Positions 10,390 to 20,639 of a stretch of DNA of 64,000 nucleotides are shown here, in pieces. How positions within the stretch are numbered: position 1 is the stretch's first letter; every line of letters starts with the position of its first letter. Both the position numbers and the translations under genes were made by a program. The stretch comes from Daphnia pulex (taxonomy: Eukaryota > Arthropoda > Branchiopoda > Diplostraca > Daphniidae), in contig NC_060025.1 in assembly GCF_021134715.1 (NCBI RefSeq), positions 930,001 through 994,000 of the forward strand. The letters are read 5' to 3'. Under the pieces are notes generated by a model that worked only from the letters and a program-made list of their open reading frames with translations, was not told the origin of the DNA and made no database searches.

Positions 10390-12131
10390 CTAGCCACTGC
10401 TGGTGCATTGCACGTTATAAGGCCAGTCACAGACGAGATAAGTTGGATTAAAGTACAATCCAGTACCGCAGGCCATCTTATATGCATATCCGTTGGCGCA
10501 GGAGTAGAAATTCGAACATGAAGCAGGATCTCGAAACAGTCCGCTGGGAGATGGGCAAACGACTGCAAAAACATAATGAATGATTGACTGAGCAATATAG
10601 TAAAATGATCAATTGTTTGAAAAATGTCAGCTTACAGATTCCAGTAGATGCTGCAGTTGTTGTGGACAGGGTTGTTACAGTGCTGAGTTTAGTTGTGGTT
10701 GAAGCAGGTTTGGTTGTAGTTGTAGTTGCAAGGGTACTTGACGATTGGGTACTGGCTCTCGTTGTTGTGGTAGTGATGGTTGCCGAACCATTTGTCAGAG
10801 TATTGAAAATGGCTGTTATGACAGGATTTGCGCCAGCACCGCAAGTATTCTGGAAGTCGTCCAAACTAATGTCCCACACCATTCCGCCACCCACTCCCTT
10901 TGATAAAATGTATTTCGACTTGACAATGGCAATGGCTGGATCGTCGTATCCGACCCATATTTTCGGGCTTGTCGGTGAAACAGCATAGGGGCCAATAGCT
11001 TTAGTGGGATCTTGGACAACTTGCCAACCGCTGGATCGAACAGCGCTGCAGATTTCGTAGTAAGCCAAGAAGCCAGCGGTTGATGTAAAGGGACCAGCAG
11101 CCCCTACACCGGAAGCGGGAGCTGGTGGAGCGATGGTATTGGAAGTCAGTTTCCAACTCATTCCGTATAAAGGTATTCCCATATTGATTTTGGAGGCAGG
11201 CATTCCTTTGCCAATCCAATACGTCACTGCGAAATCGGAATTGAAATTGGTCGTCTCTCCTGAACGCTTGAGGAGAGGGGAATGATGATCGGCCGCGTTG
11301 GGCTCCCAACCAGCTCCGTGAAAGTCGTACGTCATCAGATTGATGAAATCTAAATTCTGATTCATGCTAGCAACATCGTAACCTGGAATAAAAGTTCATT
11401 TACAATGGGAAAGATTTAGAAAAAAACATTAAATTGTTTCCAAACTTAGTTAATACCTGCGTCAATAGAGGCGGCTGAAGCAGAAACGGCAGCGCTCAGC
11501 AAATATCCCGACGTCTGAAAGGCGTTCCTAAGAGCTACAATCAAATTCTTGAACCCAGTCTTATCTGCTGCGCTAGATGGATATTCCCAATCCAAATCCA
11601 ACCCATCGAATTTGTATAGTTGCAGGAAAGCCACAGCCGAACTGACGAATGTGTTGATGTTTGTGGTGCTGGACACCATTTTCGAGTACTTGCCAGTGCC
11701 ATCGTTAGAATCGTTCCAACCTCCCAGAGCAATCATCACCTTCAGTTTAGGATTTTGGGTTTTGAGTGCAACAGCTTTTTGAAAGCCATTCAGAGAGATG
11801 TCGGCCCAATCATCGAAGATTTTGATTTTGTAAGTCGTGCCATCAAGTACAGCAAAAGCGTACACTATGTGAGTACACAAGTTCGGATTGATATTGTCCA
11901 CGGTGTACTGCCCGGCGCCTACACATTTTCATAACAATTTTAAAGTAAGTAATGAAATGTATTTTGTAATTCAAAACAGTGCAAAAAAAAAGTAAACTTT
12001 AAAAAATTACTGTAATTACCTATACGGTACCGCGACCAGTTGGGGAAGTAGCAGACCATTCTGGAACTTTGGGCGTCAATGCCTGGATATGATCCGAACG
12101 CCAAAAGGCCCATCAGCGACAGCAGTAACAT
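10390..12131 (-). CDS. Chitinase, GH18 with C-terminal CBM14
   Basis: Four exons on the minus strand (12131-12020, 11918-11457, 11382-10636, 10562-10390) give 497 residues with consistent phases. The enzyme hydrolyses beta-1,4 links in chitin and would be secreted to the cuticle or gut. A signal peptide (MLLLSLMGLLAFGSYPGIDAQ) is followed by the GH18 barrel: MVCYFPNWSRYR, LCTHIVYAF, KVMIALGGWN, the catalytic DGLDLDWEYP (proton-donor Glu at about residue 149), MTYDFHG and GGMVWDISLDDF. A Thr/Ser-rich linker leads to a C-terminal CBM14 domain (SCSNFYSC ... CDWPANVQC). The start is taken at 12131 because the paralogue's ATGAAAATG reads AAGAAAATG here, which moves the start two codons. It is an inverted, near-identical duplicate of the gene at 15793-17734. 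Confidence 0.94.
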
Positions 12132-12164
12132 TTTCTTTCTCGTTTCGGTGAAGGGTAGAGCTTC

Positions 12165-12204
12165 AACTGCGGACGAACTCTGGGATGTGCCTGCTCTTAT
12201 ATAA
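12165..12204 (-). promoter_or_regulatory. TATA box and initiator of the left chitinase
   Basis: On the minus strand TTATATAA (12204-12197) lies about 35 bp before a GCAGTTG initiator-like site whose A is near 12168. The same GCAGTTG context occurs in the right chitinase promoter at 15760-15766. Confidence 0.7.
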
Positions 12205-13429
12205 TCGTTTTCTCTGTTTAACCAGCTTTGTTTCATCGGCAGACTCGTTCTTTTTCTATAGGCAATTATATGCTGAGCTGTAGCTGTGTACCGTCTGTCT
12301 AGTTTCTACACATGTGTTATAAAATGTGTAGTAAACCAATAACCCCATATTCGTTTCTACATACACATTGACTGCAGCCCAAAGCATCATTGAAAATGCC
12401 TGTTATTACCATGCCAAAGTTTCTTTTTTTTTTATCGTGTAAAATTCATATGTTGTGACCGGCTGTCTTTCAACGATCCAGGGCATCCTTTTTATGTAAA
12501 ATTGTTCGTAGCGGTGCCACATTACGATTGACGTCATGGAACCATACAAAAGGATAGGTCATTAGCCGCTCACATCTGTAGTATTCTGAATAAAGTGATA
12601 TAAAATTCGTTGTTTTGTTGATTTGGTTGTATCAGACCCGACGGTCTTAGCACCAACATCATAAAACATTTCAACTGTGGAAATTTTAGTTAACTACACG
12701 ATGAAATTCTCACTTATAACTTGAAGAAACAAGAACGTTAGGAATAGATATCGTCGTTCGACAATCGACATCGACACGATCGACTGACAGTCTGACATCC
12801 ACACATGCCACATCGTTAACAAGAGATTACGAGTAGAAAATCTATTTGAAAATCTGTCTGTGGAAATCTGTGGAAATTTGGAAAACTTTTTCATGTAAAA
12901 GTATATATATTTTTCCTGGCGTAATTTTCTAATTTCTTTTGTTCACTTTGCAACTGCAAACAAACGCTTATTGTGAGATCTGGCTATTTTGCTATTTTCC
13001 GCGCAATTCTTTCATATCGAGCTGTCGACGCTCGACGTCGAGCGAATGACGCGAAGGTTTCTGTCACGCTTCTTTCGTTATTTCTTGTATGCTTGTTTTA
13101 GTGAGAAATTGTGGTTATAGATTACAGAAAGTGTCAAAAAATGTGTTAAAACTCTTTCTTGATAGAACTAAGCGTTTATTAACTTGGGAAACGTACAAGC
13201 CGTGAAGAGCCAAAACACGTGAACCTTGCCAAGAATTTGGTTATATATCTGTTATTCAATTATACGACAATGGCAGTTTTTTAATACTGCCGGTGAATTA
13301 CAAAAATTGAAAAAACCAATAACAATGAAAAGATAGGATGAAACGTGTCCAGCATCATACAAGCTCAGCTGTTCTTGCATGTGCCTGAATGAATGAAGTG
13401 TTCCCTTATTTTAGTTATATTGGCAACTC
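12205..13429. other. Left part of the spacer between the chitinases
   Basis: This is the upstream region of the minus-strand chitinase. It has a palindromic TGACGTCA at 12529-12536 and a block near 12270-12320 (GTAGC..TGTGTACCGTCTGTC..CTACACATGTG) that recurs in inverted form at about 15625-15665 upstream of the other chitinase. No gene is supported in the rest. Confidence 0.45.
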
Positions 13430-14417
13430 GTCAGTATTTTTTTCAACATGGAGGAAAGATGAAAATCAGCCTATACACCATGTAAAGGCACGAATAAAAT
13501 TACACAACCAGGCTGGAGGGTAAGAAAATTTGTATCTATTGAATATTGTGATGACGTCAAGAAATCAAGATGCAGAAATCTCCTTTTGTATTGATCCATA
13601 TAGGTCCATGTGTGGGAATATCCAAGTGGTGAGATTCTCTTTAAAGAGAATAGTCATTGGAAAATGGTTACTGAAATCCATTGGGATCTGAAACCATCCT
13701 GGGAGGATATCTTAGCTACTCTCGACCATGTAAGTTTCTAAGTTGCTTTCTATTTAAGTTTATTCAACTAAAATGTAATGAGTGATGTTTGTTTAGTCTA
13801 AGTTGTAGTAACATTTACTAGAATATTGGTGCTAAAACGGCCCTGAAGCTCCTGACACAACTGCTTTCTTTCCAAATACGTTTTATTTTCTTAAAAAAGT
13901 AACACCTTGAAAAAAACGTTCAAGCGTTTAATTTTAGTTTTTCATATGGTCGTCCTAAAAGTTAACCATTTTCGCTTTTCACATTTTTGACGATTTTTGG
14001 CAATTTGAATTGCAATTACCCGAATGGTTTCTAATTTTTTTTTCTCGTATTCTTGCTTCATGTCGAGTTAGTTAAAGGGTATTTTAATGTCGTTCAAATA
14101 AAAATTGAAATTCAAAAGGCTTTTTCGTTCAGGGTTCGCCATCTCTCATACCGGTCTATTACAGCAGTAGCCAACCCTCGAGTACTACGGCGTACAAGAG
14201 TGTCCCACGTCTTACGATGATAATCGATCTGACTTGCCCCAACGAATTTATCTCAAGTTTTTTTTTTTGTTTTTAAATATGCCGCGCATATTAAGAGTTA
14301 GTACTTAGTAGTCGGTGTGTTAGTTAATAGTTAGTAGTTGGTTTTAGTAAGGGTTGGTACATACATACATACAAAGTTAATTTATACAGAGCGATATGAG
14401 GAACAACAATGGGAGAC

Positions 14418-14492
14418 AATGTGGCGGAAGTGAGAATCGAACACGGGACATTTTCGTACAACGCTAGATGCTATAACCATTATACCATGGTC
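14418..14492 (-). repeat. tRNA-like sequence, probable SINE head or tRNA pseudogene
   Basis: On the minus strand a tRNA-Gly/Glu-like A box (TGGTATAATGGTTA) is followed about 30 bases later by a B box (GTTCGATTC). The acceptor and anticodon stems do not pair well, so a working tRNA is unlikely. A TATG-rich tail follows on the minus strand to about 14360. Confidence 0.5.
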
Positions 14493-14583
14493 GCATATCC
14501 TGATCTAACTACTTCCGGAAATAATACATATCCTTAAAAAGTATTGGCTGAGAATATCTAACAATATTTCATTTCTCAATTGC

Positions 14584-14660
14584 ATTACTTGGTAGCCTAG
14601 CGGTATAGTCTCAAGTTGGCACGCCGGTGTCCAGGGTTCAAATCCCAACGTAGACATTCG
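14584..14660 (+). repeat. Second tRNA-like sequence, opposite strand
   Basis: The plus strand has an A-box-like TAGCCTAGCGGTATAG followed by a strong B box (GGGTTCAAATCCC). The outer stem is not convincing. It lies 90 bp from the first tRNA-like sequence and in opposite orientation. It is probably a SINE fragment or tRNA pseudogene. Confidence 0.45.
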
Positions 14661-15384
14661 ATAATCACTTCTCCACTTATTTCCGCTACTTTTCTATAAA
14701 AATCTTAGGTTGCCTGATAAGAAAAGAAGAAGCGAAAGCATATACATATTTTATGAATTTATTCTCAACGAAAACAAGAGCCATCCTGGTTGCAGCAGGA
14801 GATAGGTCATATTCTATTTTTGTTATCACTTAACAGCCCTTCGGGTGTACCTTGCTAACGCAGGCGCAGGTAGCTAAAAATTTGAAAAAAAAAGTGGCGC
14901 GTTAAGACAGGGTAGTTGATTATCTGTTCCTAGATGTCACTGATTGTTTCATTTGTTTATTTCCCCCCCCCCCTCTCTTTCGGTTTGAAAACGTGTGAAA
15001 CAAGCCGGACACTTTTAAAAATATAGGGTTCAAAATAAGAAAAAAGAAGTATGCTTTGTCGGATGTTAGAAACATAGTAGGGCTTATAAGTTATCATTGA
15101 TACGTAAAACAGAAGCTTTGATCGAGAAATTGAGTAAATAACTTTTTATTTTTCAGGTTTGTCACACTCGAACAAAATGCCCTACGTTTCCATCTGAACT
15201 CGCAGATTCTTTAAACAAACGAAAAGGTATTAGGAACAAAATTTGCTTCGTTTGGCTTCTAACCTGAAATTTGTTTTTTTCTGTAGGTGCTTATGAAAGA
15301 ATAGCATTGGGTAATGGTTATAACCAAATAAAAAAAGTCTGTATACATCTGTTCGGCCGATGTAAAACTATTGTATCGTTTTTA

Positions 15385-15766
15385 TGACGTCAATCGAAAT
15401 GTGGAACTGCTCGGCTCGAAACAGTTTAATCAAGATAAAAAATGCCCCCGTAGTTTGAAAGCTGGTTGGCAACACACATGCGCTTATACGCGCTTTGCAG
15501 TTGCACGGTAGACCATTTTGGCGTTATAACGACAACAACTCCGTGGATGCTTTTGACTAGGTGACGTGTATCATAAAGAAACGGATATGGGGTTGTTGTT
15601 ACAAATTTCGTTATAATTTTGTGTGTCACATGTGTAGACAGACGGTGCAGCAGAGCTACAGCTCAGAACAATGGGCAATATGGACAGAGAACGAGTCTGC
15701 TCAAAATAAAGCTGGCGTAGAAACGAATTTAAAAGCCATGCACATCCCAGAGTTCGTCCGCAGTTG
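15385..15766 (+). promoter_or_regulatory. Promoter region of the right chitinase
   Basis: It contains a palindromic CRE-like TGACGTCA (15385-15392), a weak AATTTAAAAG TATA-like box (about 15726-15735) and a CAGTTG initiator-like site (15761-15766), followed by the ATG at 15793. Segments match the left chitinase promoter in inverted orientation, including CACATCCCAGAGTTCGTCCG just before the initiator. Confidence 0.6.
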
Positions 15767-15792
15767 AAGTTCTACCCTTCACCGAAACGAGA

Positions 15793-17734
15793 ATGAAAAT
15801 GTTGCTGTTGTCACTGATGGGCCTTTTGGCGTTCGGATCATACCCAGGCATTGACGCCCAAAGTTCCAGAATGGTCTGCTACTTCCCCAACTGGTCGCGG
15901 TACCGTACAGGTAATTACAGTAATTTTGTTAAAGTTAACTTTGTTTTGCACTGTTTTGAATTACAAAATACATTTCATTACTTACTTTTAAATTGTTATG
16001 AAAATGTGTAGGCGCCGGGCAGTACACCGTGGACAATATCAATCCGAACTTGTGTACTCACATAGTGTACGCTTTTGCTGTACTTGATGGCACGACTTAC
16101 AAAATCAAAATCTTCGATGACTGGGCCGACATCTCTCTGAATGGCTTTCAAAAAACTGTTGCACTCAAAACCCAAAATCCCAAGTTGAAGGTGATGATTG
16201 CTCTGGGAGGTTGGAACGATTCTAACGATGGCACTGGCAAATACTCGAAGCTTGTGTCCAGCACCACAAACATCAACACATTCGTCAGTTCGGCTGTGGC
16301 TTTCCTGCAACTATACAAATTCGATGGGTTGGATTTGGATTGGGAATACCCATCCACCGCAGCAGATAAGACTGGGTTCAAGAATTTGATTGTAGCTCTT
16401 AGGAACGCCTTTCAGTCGTCGGGATATTTGCTGACTGCTGCCGTTTCTGCTTCAGCCGCCTCTATTGACGCAGGTATTAACTAAGCTTGGAAACAATTTA
16501 ATGTTTTTTTCTAAATCTTTCCTATTGTAAATGAACTTTAATTCCAGGTTACGATGTTGCTAGCATGAATCAGAATTTAGATTTCATCAATCTGATGACG
16601 TACGACTTTCATGGAGCTGGTTGGGAGCCCAACGTGGCCGATCACCATTCCCCTCTCCTCAAGCGTTCAGGAGAGACGACCAATTTCAATTCCGATTTCG
16701 CAGTGACGTATTGGATTGGCAAAGGAATGCCAGCCTCCAAAATCAATATGGGAATACCTTTATACGGAATGAGTTGGAAACTGACTTCCAGTACCATCGC
16801 ACCACCAGCTCCCGCTTCCGGTGTAGGGGCTGCTGGTCCCTTTACATCAACCGCTGGCTTTTTGGCTTACTACGAAATCTGCAGCGCTGTTCGATCCAGC
16901 GGTTGGCAAGTGGTCCAAGATCCCACTAAAGCTATTGGCCCCTATGCTGTTTCACCGACAAGCCCGAAAACATGGGTCGGATACGACGATCCAGCCATGG
17001 CCATTGTCAAGTCGAAATACATTTTATCAAAGGGATTGGGCGGCGGAATGGTGTGGGACATAAGTTTGGACGACTTCCAGAATACTTGCGGTGCTGGAGC
17101 AAATCCTGTCATAACAGCCATTTACAGTATCCTGACAAATGGTTCGGCAACCATCATTACCACAACAACGAGAGCCAGCCCGCAGACTTCAAGTCCCACC
17201 CTTGCAACTAAAACGACATCAAAATCACCAGCAACGACAAAGCCTGTTTCAACCACAGCGAAGTTGACTTCAACAACAAAACCTGCCCCAACAGCAACAA
17301 CTAAGTCGTCAACTAGAAAACCTGTACTGACAACAACAACGAAATTGTCTTCAACCATAAAGCCTGTTTCAACAACAAAAAGTATTACCTCAACGACAGC
17401 TAAACCCATTACTGTTACAACCAAACCCACAACAACTAAATCTTCTGGAGTTTGTAAGTTTACTTTACTTTGAATGTTTCTTGTTTTTTTAATGAAATGG
17501 ATGATCTTTTTACTGCATCTTCTGTGTCAATCATAATAATTCACTATCTTATTTATATTAGTCGTTTGCCCATCTCCCAGCGGACTGTTTCCAGATCCTG
17601 CTTCATGTTCCAATTTCTACTCCTGCTCTAACGGGCAAGCGTTCAAGATGGCATGTGGTAGCGGGTTGTACTTCAATCCAACTTTGCTGGTTTGCGACTG
17701 GCCTGCTAACGTGCAATGCACCATCAGTGGTTAA
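15793..17734 (+). CDS. Chitinase, GH18 with a long Thr-rich linker and CBM14
   Basis: Exons 15793-15910, 16012-16473, 16548-17453 and 17562-17734 give 552 residues. The layout equals the left chitinase: signal peptide (MKMLLLSLMGLLAFGSYPG), GH18 domain with DGLDLDWEYP (catalytic Glu at about residue 151), MTYDFHG and MVWDISLDDF, then a Thr/Ser/Lys/Pro linker and CBM14 (ACGSGLYFNP, CDWPANVQC). The linker is about 50 residues longer than in the partner, made of imperfect TTKPVST-like units. Introns 1 and 2 have exactly the same lengths as in the partner (101 and 74 bp), and intron 2 differs at 3 of 74 positions, so the duplication or a later conversion is recent. Intron 3 differs in length (108 vs 73 bp). 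The product is a secreted enzyme acting on chitin. Confidence 0.95.
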
Positions 17735-18100
17735 GTGAAAACATTCGATATTCTTTTTTTTAATTCCATAATTGGCTGGGAAAAGAAAATATTGGGGTTG
17801 ATTGGATTGAAAGAATTATTAAATCAATAAAACAATAAGTTACTGACTACACATATTCTGAAACCAAAGTTTCATTTTATATTTCAAATATTGATAGTAA
17901 TTTGTACAAAGATTGTCAAGTATAGGCCTAAGTTTTTGCTCGTAATAATTTTCCTAACATTTTGAATTATCTAATGGCATAGCCACATATAATCAGTAAT
18001 CACTTCATTGATTTCTACCTAAATATTTAGCTAGTAGATGTCAAAAGTAAACTACATTTTATAATATCATTAATAACCTGACTACGTCTTGTTAACAATC
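17735..18100. other. Convergent 3' flanks
   Basis: AT-rich spacer between the stop of the right chitinase and the stop of the minus-strand cuticle gene. An AATAAAAC at about 17826 is a likely polyadenylation signal for the chitinase. Nothing else is seen. Confidence 0.45.
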
Positions 18101-18901
18101 CTAACCACCTCGACTGTAAGAAATCGGCCATTGTTGCTGAGTGTTGTAGCCTGGCGCAGCAACAGAACCCCTTTTGCCAGTAGCTGTTGGGGCTCTATAC
18201 GTTTGCGTTTTAGGAGCAGAATAGGCTGGAACACGAGGAGCGACGTAAGCAGGGGCGGCAGGTGCTCTGTAGGCCGGTGCAGAAACCGATCCATAGGAAG
18301 GCGCTGAAACAGATCCATAAGTAGGAGCACGAGGAGCGACGTAGGCAGGAGCGGCTGGGGCCCTGTAGACTGGTGCAGACGGGGCTTTGTAGGCCGGGGC
18401 CGAATAGGAAGAGTAGGATGGCTTGTTTTCGGGGTATCTAGCCTCGCCTTCGTACTTTACGTCCGCCACGTATCCGTTGCTGTCTGCCCTGTAGTAGACG
18501 ATTTGGGTGCGGCCGTCCGGCAGGGCCACTCGATACGATCCGGTGACCACCTTTCCGTCGCTGTTCTCAGAATGCGCATAGTTGTTGTACGAAGCATCGT
18601 CCTTAACGCCCCATGCAAAGTTGTAGGGCATAGGAGACTGAAATTCAACAAATTCGATTCGTTAGTTTTCAAACGGATATCTTAATAACAGGGGGATAAT
18701 TTAGTAGGAATTTTAAAATCTGTTTTTGACTCTCACATAAGACGGAGCTGAGTAGGCTGGCTTGGAATAATATTGAGCTGAAGCGACGGTGAAAAACAGA
18801 GCGAGAATCGTGACCTGTACAGTAATGAATAAAAAGAAATCAAAATTTAGATTGGTTATTTCATCCAAAAATCAATTAACACTTGAAATTATTACCTTCA
18901 T
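18101..18901 (-). CDS. RR cuticle protein with an Ala/Pro/Tyr-rich repeat tail
   Basis: Minus-strand exons 18901-18896 (Met-Lys), 18814-18737 and 18637-18101 give 206 residues. The signal peptide is VTILALFFTVASA. The RR domain (about residues 30-95) shows [40 protein letters not shown] and KYEGEARYPE. The C-terminal half is a chain of APAY, APVYRAPA and APTYGS units like those of hard-cuticle proteins. It would bind chitin through RR, and the repeat tail probably sets cuticle mechanics. It is head-to-head with the paralogue at 19584-20346, with 682 bp between start codons. The two differ mainly at the extreme C-terminus (GYNTQQQWPISYSRGG here). Confidence 0.94.
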
Positions 18902-18943
18902 GTTGACTTGAGAATTTGTATACTAAGCAAGAAAGATGTAAAT

Positions 18944-18986
18944 GACTAACTGATGCATTTGACTTGCCATTGGCTCTCTTTATATA
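18944..18986 (-). promoter_or_regulatory. TATA box and initiator of cuticle gene 18101-18901
   Basis: On the minus strand TATATAAA (18986-18979) lies about 35 bp before a TCAGTTAG initiator (18953-18946). The start codon follows at 18901. Confidence 0.8.
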
Positions 18987-19499
18987 CTAAAAAGTGCCAC
19001 GAATGTTCCCGCGTTGAATGTAAGCGAATACCGTCGAAACACGTCTGATGCGATAACAATGTCTAACTAGTATGTGTGTGGCTATCCGGAAAAGGGCGTT
19101 AGAAAACGAAAACGCATGAGCGGGGAAAGTGAATCTAAATTCCGGTTTTCTTTCCCTCCCCCACGTGAACGAGTACCGTTACACAAGTTATTACATCACG
19201 ACCAGCAACAAAGTTGCTCTTGTAGTAGTTTAGTGAACAGAAAACAAAATTGTTTATTTCAATGTCGAAATTGAAATGAAACTGAATGCCGTAGAAAACC
19301 CTGTGATCGTGATTTGATATGCCGAGGCATGAGTACAACATTTGTTTTTGTAAGATAAAAACTCGCTATAGAAAACATGAATTCACTTTCCCTCTTTTTT
19401 AACGCCCTGTAAGCTGCATTAGTCGTGAGTATCTCTTATTCACTAATAAGTAGTAGAGTAGCCTATAGAGATAATCATTACGTTAATTGTAAAGTACAG

Positions 19500-19539
19500 T
19501 ATATAAAAGGGACACTGAGATTTGAAAGCAGTATCAGTT
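19500..19539 (+). promoter_or_regulatory. TATA box and initiator of cuticle gene 19584-20346
   Basis: TATATAAAA (19500-19508) lies about 35 bp before a TCAGTT initiator (19534-19539). With the minus-strand promoter at 18944-18986 it bounds a spacer of about 510 bp shared by the two genes. Confidence 0.8.
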
Positions 19540-19583
19540 GCTCAATTGTCTCCATCCTCCCAACAACTCCTCAAAAATTCAAC

Positions 19584-20346
19584 ATGAAGGTAACAACTTT
19601 AATTGTAAATTTGATTCCAGTCAAACAAAATTGAAACAAAATGTGTTGGATTATAATTGAGCAGATCGCAGTTTTCGCACTTTTCTTGGCCGTCGCTTCA
19701 GCTCAATACTATTCGGAGCCGTCTTACTACAAAACTTCTGAATCTTACGTAAGTCTAATATTTTGGATTTTAATCAAAAATGATTTCCATTAAATTCATT
19801 GTTTTTACTTCAAATTTCTTGGAATATTTTATTCAGTCCCCCATGCCCTACAACTTCGCATGGGACGTAAAGGACGATGCTTCGTACAACAACTATGCGC
19901 ATTCTGAGAGCAGCGACGGAAATGTAGTCACCGGATCGTACCGAGTGGCCCTGCCGGACGGCCGCACCCAAATCGTCTACTACAGGGCAGACAGCAATGG
20001 ATACGTGGCGGATGTCAAGTACGAAGGCGAGGCTAGATACCCCGAAAACAAGCCATCCTACTCTTCCTATTCGGCCCCGGCCTACAAAGCCCCGTCTGCA
20101 CCAGTCTACAGGACCCCAGCCGCTCCTGCCTACGTCGCTCCTCGTGCTCCTACTTATGGATCTGTTGCAGCGCCTTCCTATGGATCGGTTTCTGCACCAG
20201 CCTACAGAGCACCTGCCGCCCCTGCTTACGTTGCTCCTCGTGCTCCAGCACCTTCCACCTACCAGTCACCCACTCCTGTCTACAGAGGTTCTTCTGCCGC
20301 GCAAGGATATACGACTCAGCCCGTACCTCTCGCCTACCGAGGCTAA
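19584..20346 (+). CDS. RR cuticle protein with an Ala/Pro/Tyr-rich repeat tail
   Basis: Exons 19584-19589 (Met-Lys), 19665-19748 and 19837-20346 give 199 residues. The signal peptide IAVFALFLAVASA is followed by YYSEPSYYKTSESY and an RR region almost identical to the inverted neighbour ([36 protein letters not shown]). The tail has APAYKAPSAPVYR-type repeats and ends VPLAYRG. It is a structural chitin-binding protein of the exoskeleton. Strong similarity of RR exons but different tails and signal peptides suggests duplication followed by selection or conversion on the chitin-binding part. AATAAATA near 20595 is the likely polyadenylation signal. A dispersed repeat begins just downstream. Confidence 0.94.
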
Positions 20347-20639
20347 GAAAATCTGATATAGTCAAGCTGCACTGGTATCTACTTAAAAACTGCATGTACT
20401 CGTGACCTCTACATGTTGAGGTAGAAGTCTATGGAGTATGGAGTATCAGTTTTATGACCAATGTATATCATCGCTAAATATGTAAATGATAATATTTAAA
20501 GAGCAGAGATTTGCATTACCGATGCTCGTGTCTACTCTATAGCCACCATTTAATTCATAGTATGTAATATTATAGATCAATTTTCATCAATACAAATAAA
20601 TATTATTTCAAAGCAATATTTTTTTTAATTCTTTGCATA

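Larger units (their letters stand above)
13448..15387 (+). pseudogene. WD40-like gene remnant or short gene between the chitinases
   Basis: Three spliceable exons join in matching phases: 13604-13729 (42 codons, phase 0 at both ends), 15157-15226, and 15287-15387 ending in TGA. The first encodes a WD40 blade edge, VHVWEYPSGEILFKENSHW then VTEIHWDLKPSWEDI, which resembles exon 2 of the TBL1-like gene at 31346-33426 (VVVWSYPEGAILFE, then NIQWNPFRHDVL). An upstream piece ending GWRG/QAGG (about 13455-13514, donor GTAAGA) also resembles that gene, but its frame from the ATG at 13448 meets a stop or fails to join, so the locus is probably decaying. An initiator-like TCAGTA lies at about 13430. The 1.4-kb second intron holds two tRNA-like sequences. 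Confidence 0.45.

Noticed and set aside
10584-10988. Long plus-strand open frame rich in Val within the left chitinase
   Set aside because: It is the antisense of the Thr-rich linker and GH18 end. The minus-strand frame has the domain motifs and correct splice sites.
14418-14660. Functional tRNA genes
   Set aside because: A and B boxes are good but acceptor and anticodon stems pair poorly in both, so SINE or pseudogene is more likely.
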